Origin: SKVR01 sp041642035
GTDB lineage: Bacteria; Bacteroidota; Bacteroidia; Bacteroidales; UBA7960
Length of the DNA: 9,066 nucleotides
Assembly: GCA_041642035.1 (NCBI GenBank)
Contig: JBEPXC010000146.1
Span: forward strand, 1 to 9,066
Direction: 5' to 3'
Position 1 is the stretch's first letter; each line of letters starts with the position of its first letter. The translations under genes were made by a program, and so were the position numbers. This document shows positions 6,530 through 9,066 of the stretch, piece after piece. The notes beneath the pieces are model-generated. The model had not been told where the DNA came from, searched no databases, and saw nothing but the letters and a program-made list of their open reading frames with translations.

Positions 6530-6562
6530 GACTTTCCATAGTCCGGTGGACATGGAAACGTC
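6530..6562. repeat. Long bulged hairpin just after the peptidase gene
   Basis: The arms GAC-TTTCCAT-GTCC (6530-6544) and GGAC-ATGGAAA-GTC (6548-6562) pair over 14 bp, with one bulged base on each side and a GGT loop. It lies 38 nt past the peptidase stop codon. No T tract follows, so it may protect the mRNA 3' end or be a dispersed repeat and need not be a terminator. Upstream, 'GCTCGAA' is repeated in tandem (6500-6513). Confidence 0.45.
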
Positions 6563-6631
6563 TGGAATGTGGGCTATTATATCTTTGTAATGTGTTGTTT
6601 TCATGGGATATGCTTCATGGCCTAAATAAAC

Positions 6632-6672
6632 TAAAATACAAAAGCCGGACTTGCTCCGGCTTTTGTATTTTA
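6632..6672. terminator. Strong bidirectional rho-independent terminator
   Basis: A perfect 18-bp stem (6632-6649 with 6655-6672) around the loop CTTGC. The GC-rich core GCCGGA/TCCGGC is flanked by A-rich sequence on the left and T-rich sequence on the right, so it can stop transcription from either side. It closes the oligopeptidase transcript, 139 nt after its stop codon. Confidence 0.85.
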
Positions 6673-6922
6673 TATCTTCTTATTCGATATGTCATCATAT
6701 TTCCTCACTCAATGAGAAATTTAAAGTGCTGAATGCTAAGAATTTTACACCAGGTGAGATAAAATAGAATTTGAGGAAGTCACGATCAGGAGTCGGAGAT
6801 CATCCCTTCTTATATAAAACCACTGCCCTTCTACCCCCAACCATTTTTATATCTTTCTGAATTGATATTCGGTCCCGGCAACGCGCGTGCCCGGTACTCT
6901 ATTCTATGTAATCCTGGTTATG
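6673..6922. other. Non-coding stretch with no recognisable element
   Basis: No frame of useful length or recognisable coding pattern was found on either strand. The only local structure is a weak GC-rich pairing around 6875-6897 (CCGGCA with TGCCCGG, bulged, containing the palindrome ACGCGCGT). Confidence 0.5.
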
Positions 6923-7021
6923 TGACAAGCTGACATGGCATTTGGAAAAGAGCGGAAATGTCCGAAAAAGAGCGGAAGGCTGTCATGACAAAATGACTTC
7001 ATGTCCGGAAAAGAGCGGAAA
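6923..7021. repeat. Three direct repeats of AAAAGAGCGGAA
   Basis: The 12-nt motif AAAAGAGCGGAA occurs at 6946-6957, 6966-6977 and 7009-7020. Copies 2 and 3 are preceded by TGTCCG(G). The first and third copies belong to a longer unit of about 35 nt at an offset of 63 (6923-6958 and 6986-7021), which also shares TGACAA and a downstream TGAC. A 10-bp perfect palindrome, TGTCATGACA, lies at 6981-6990 between copies 2 and 3. Multiple short direct repeats of this kind occur at the ends of IS21-family elements and at protein-binding arrays. No transposase gene is present, so this would be a relic or a solo end if it is from a mobile element. Confidence 0.6.
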
Positions 7022-7053
7022 CCCATGCTGATGGACTGATACTTGCCTTTACA

Positions 7054-7134
7054 GGGTTTAGGGTTGAGAAAGTTTAGGGTTTAGAAGAGAGTTTAGGTTT
7101 AGGGTTGAACTATAGATGATTTAGGGTTTAGAAG
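7054..7134 (+). repeat. Degenerate TTTAGGG (telomere-like) tract
   Basis: TTTAGGG occurs exactly at 7057-7063, 7073-7079, 7098-7104 and 7120-7126, with shortened units (TTTAG, TTTAGG) at 7080-7084, 7092-7097 and 7127-7131 and short purine-rich interruptions. It is a low-complexity intergenic tract, unlike a coding sequence. The unit equals the plant telomere repeat, but the surroundings are plainly bacterial, so this is convergence or slippage and not a telomere. Confidence 0.7.
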
Positions 7135-7269
7135 GATGAGCCTGAGGTGCAGTATGTCGAGATATTCTTAATCATTTGGCTATTATACATGCTAAAATGA
7201 GGCTACATCAATCTCTGTTTAGTGAGAAAGTGAATTTTTAGTATATATTTTAAAAAACACATTAATTGC

Positions 7270-7301
7270 TTTGGATGCTATGTTTATTCTCATTAAATTA
7301 G
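7270..7301 (+). promoter_or_regulatory. Bacteroidota-type promoter for the cytochrome operon
   Basis: TTTG (7270-7273) is followed after 20 nt by TAAATTAG (7294-7301), which matches TAnnTTTG except for one base. Spacing and order fit the -33/-7 promoter of this phylum. Transcription would begin near 7307, leaving a leader of about 34 nt. The sequence before it (7135-7269) is AT-rich without other recognisable elements. Confidence 0.5.
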
Positions 7302-7340
7302 CAAAAATATCTTACAAAAGCAATAAATACTTTTGACATC

Positions 7341-8705
7341 ATGAAAAAACTTATTCCGTTATTGATGTTGGGTTTGGTAATTGTGCTGCTTGCTGCTGAT
7401 TTAAGTAAAAAGCAGCCTGAACCGGAGGAGAAAAGTAAACAGGGATCTTTGAGTTATGATGATTTCCGCAAACCTGAGTATTGCCGGCAGTGCCACAACC
7501 AGTTCTACCAGCAATGGAGTCAGTCGATGATGTCGCAGGCTTATACGCATGAGTGGGATGAAATCGAATACTTTAAACTGGCTGTACCTCATTCAGAGGC
7601 AGATCCTGCCATGGCAGGGGTACACGATGGTTGCAACGGTTGTCATACCCCCATGGCTTACCTGGCAGGGGATGTTCCTCCTCCGCCACCTTCTGAAAAT
7701 TCGCGTGCCAATGAGTCGGTTTCCTGTGAGGTATGTCATCTGATTAAGAGCATTGAGGCTGACACTGCCTTTAACTATAACTGGGTCATTGAGCCGGGCA
7801 CAACCAAATACAGTTCACGCAAAGGAGAAACAGAATCTCCTGACCATAAGATTGTGAAAACCGATCTCTTCAGCGACACCAAGATCTGCGGCACCTGCCA
7901 TAATGAAAAGAGTCCCTATGGTGTATGGGTGAAATCCACCCAATTAGAATGGGAAGAAGGACCTTATGCAAAGGAAAATGTGCCTTGTCAGGACTGTCAC
8001 ATGCCAGCGGCAGAAATGGCGACGGCCAAAATGGGCACGGTATATCCCGATGCCAGGATGCATTTGTTTAACGGAGCTCATGATCCGGGCAAGGTAAGGG
8101 GCACGGTGGAAATAAGAATCCAGCCCGATATCCGGGAATCAGTACCCGGCGAGCCGGTGGTGTTTACCGTAACACTGTTTAATCAGAAAACCGGCCATAA
8201 ATTCCCTACCGGTTCAGTGGAAGACCGTATTGTATGGCTGCATGTGGAGGCTGAAGATGAGAAAGGGAATATATATCATATGCCTGTTGACAAAAAAGGG
8301 TTTGAAGGAGAAGAATACACCATAGCAAGCGATGTGCTGGCTTACCAGGATATGGGTATACCTCTTGGGATTGAAAATTTTGAAGGGGTTAGAAGGGAAG
8401 AAGTGCCCATTGGTGACAGGATTTTTCGTATGCCTTATTTCGACCCTCAGGGTAGGATGACTATTATGCAATGGAACACCAACTCACTGGGGGTAGATTA
8501 TCGTATCGGACCCCGTGAAACGAAAATTGAAACCTACACCTTTGAACTTCCTTACGAAACGGAGCCGGGCCAGTTAAAGGTTACTGCAACCATGTATTAC
8601 AGGCTTTTGGTGAAACCGGTTGCCGAGTATCTTGAGGTGCCGGCGGAGGAATATGCCGCCCTTGAGGTCAACAGCCATTCAACTGAAATTACGGTTTATC
8701 CCTAA
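7341..8705 (+). CDS. Periplasmic pentaheme c-type cytochrome (cytochrome c554-like)
   Basis: A 454-aa exported protein. An N-terminal hydrophobic helix (about 4-19) is a signal peptide or membrane anchor, followed by a charged linker (21-36). Five CXXCH heme-binding motifs are present: C48-RQ-CH52, C98-NG-CH102, C129-EV-CH133, C183-GT-CH187 and C216-QD-CH220. The spread resembles the cytochrome c554/multiheme fold, with non-motif histidines such as H70, H84, H95, H169, H241 and H247 available as distal ligands. The C-terminal half (about 255-454) is heme-free and rich in beta-strands; it carries 'TGHKFPTG' (284-291), a motif I associate with this multiheme family. It probably passes electrons in the periplasm; donor and acceptor are not evident. 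The next gene, 17 nt downstream, encodes a monoheme outer-membrane-type protein, so the two likely form one electron-transfer unit. An alternative is a catalytic role such as nitrogen- or sulfur-oxide chemistry. Confidence 0.88.
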   Translation: MKKLIPLLMLGLVIVLLAADLSKKQPEPEEKSKQGSLSYDDFRKPEYCRQCHNQFYQQWSQSMMSQAYTHEWDEIEYFKLAVPHSEADPAMAGVHDGCNGCHTPMAYLAGDVPPPPPSENSRANESVSCEVCHLIKSIEADTAFNYNWVIEPGTTKYSSRKGETESPDHKIVKTDLFSDTKICGTCHNEKSPYGVWVKSTQLEWEEGPYAKENVPCQDCHMPAAEMATAKMGTVYPDARMHLFNGAHDPGKVRGTVEIRIQPDIRESVPGEPVVFTVTLFNQKTGHKFPTGSVEDRIVWLHVEAEDEKGNIYHMPVDKKGFEGEEYTIASDVLAYQDMGIPLGIENFEGVRREEVPIGDRIFRMPYFDPQGRMTIMQWNTNSLGVDYRIGPRETKIETYTFELPYETEPGQLKVTATMYYRLLVKPVAEYLEVPAEEYAALEVNSHSTEITVYP

Positions 8706-8722
8706 ATTTAAATTATCGGATT

Positions 8723-9066
8723 ATGAAAAAGCTTTACATCCCATTGTTATTTATATCATTTGTATTTTTTTCTGCTGAAAAAGCTTTTGCCATACCTGCA
8801 TTCGCGCGTAAGCATCAGCTTAGCTGCACTACCTGCCACGCACCTGCTGCACCTACACTAAAACCCTATGGTGATGATTATGCCGGCGACGGTTTCAGGC
8901 TCGAAGAGGAGCAGTCGCCCAGGTATTATATAGATACCGGAGACGACAGGTTGTCGCTTTTAAGAGAACTGCCCATAGCCGTGCGACTTGATGGTTTTGT
9001 TACTTATAATTTTGCCGGAAATGAACGGTTTGACTTTTCTTCACCATACATCATGAAATTATTGTC
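8723..9066 (+). CDS. Secreted monoheme cytochrome, probably with a C-terminal beta-barrel (partial)
   Basis: The first 114 codons are inside the window; the frame is open at the right edge. A signal peptide ends at A21-F22-A23, followed by 'IPAFARKHQLSCTTCHAPA', with a single heme site C35-TT-C38-H39 right at the mature N-terminus. After it come 'L-K-P-Y-G-D-D-Y-A-G-D-G-F-R' (46-59) and a strand-like stretch 'LPIAVRLDGFVTYNF'. The combination 'PAFAR-x5-C-x2-CH ... L-x-P-x-G-x3-x4-G' is one I know from Bacteroidota and proteobacterial proteins of about 350-450 aa whose remainder looks like an outer-membrane beta-barrel. That barrel lies outside the window and is inferred. It starts 17 nt after the pentaheme cytochrome gene, so they are probably one operon. 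A likely role is carrying electrons at or across the outer membrane together with the pentaheme protein. Confidence 0.75.
   Translation, partial: MKKLYIPLLFISFVFFSAEKAFAIPAFARKHQLSCTTCHAPAAPTLKPYGDDYAGDGFRLEEEQSPRYYIDTGDDRLSLLRELPIAVRLDGFVTYNFAGNERFDFSSPYIMKLL

Noticed and set aside
6419..6604. Minus-strand 61-codon frame over the end of the peptidase gene
   Set aside because: It overlaps the well-supported peptidase C-terminus and a hairpin, with no recognisable protein features.
6923..7131. CRISPR-like array
   Set aside because: The repeats are 7-14 nt, with irregular spacing and no spacers of constant length; no cas genes are in the window.
7054..7134. True telomere or eukaryotic contamination
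   Set aside because: The units are interrupted and few, and bacterial genes with Bacteroidota features lie on both sides.
7328..7335. TACTTTTG, an exact match to the -7 consensus TAnnTTTG
   Set aside because: It lies 5 nt before the ATG, which would make the mRNA leaderless, and has no TTTG at the -33 distance. The pair at 7270-7301 fits better.

Overview
The window looks like chromosomal DNA of a member of the Bacteroidota, probably an environmental Bacteroidales-type anaerobe or facultative anaerobe. The reasons are A-rich sequence rather than Shine-Dalgarno motifs before the starts, promoter candidates of the Bacteroidota type (TTTG, 19-21 nt, TAnnTTTG), and the gene families present. No rRNA, tRNA, CRISPR array or intact transposase gene was seen. 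The phylum is inferred from these features and was not checked by a search.

Left edge (1-330, minus strand): the 5' end of a small toxin-antitoxin-like operon, with its promoter, a 29-codon Phd-like mini-ORF and a second small antitoxin-like ORF that runs off the window. Next (331-1112) is a long stretch without a credible gene, crowded with palindromes. It holds an imperfect direct repeat with copies 500 bp apart, a cluster of hairpins with TTC loops, and four hairpins that share a conserved core but have different self-complementary arms, set out as a mirror-image pair of pairs.

1113-4222 (plus strand) is a compact four-gene cluster: a CDP-alcohol phosphatidyltransferase, a GtrA-like membrane protein, a large GNAT-fold acyltransferase of the YghO/bacterial ceramide-synthase type, and an acyl-ACP thioesterase. 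Together these suggest synthesis or transfer of a membrane lipid, possibly a (phospho)sphingolipid or other head-group lipid. The thioesterase has Tyr where the catalytic Asn of plant FatB-type enzymes is expected.

4411-6492 encodes a prolyl oligopeptidase (S9A) with a complete catalytic triad and a probable lipoprotein signal; a strong bidirectional terminator follows at 6632-6672. The 848-base gap from 6493 to 7340 holds no gene. It contains hairpins, three direct repeats of a 12-nt motif that may be the relic of a transposon end or protein-binding sites, a degenerate TTTAGGG (telomere-like) tract, and a good promoter candidate.

7341 to the end is a respiratory or electron-transfer operon: a periplasmic pentaheme c-type cytochrome followed 17 nt later by a secreted monoheme protein (cut by the window edge) of a family that appears to continue into an outer-membrane beta-barrel. 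The pair may move electrons at or across the outer membrane.
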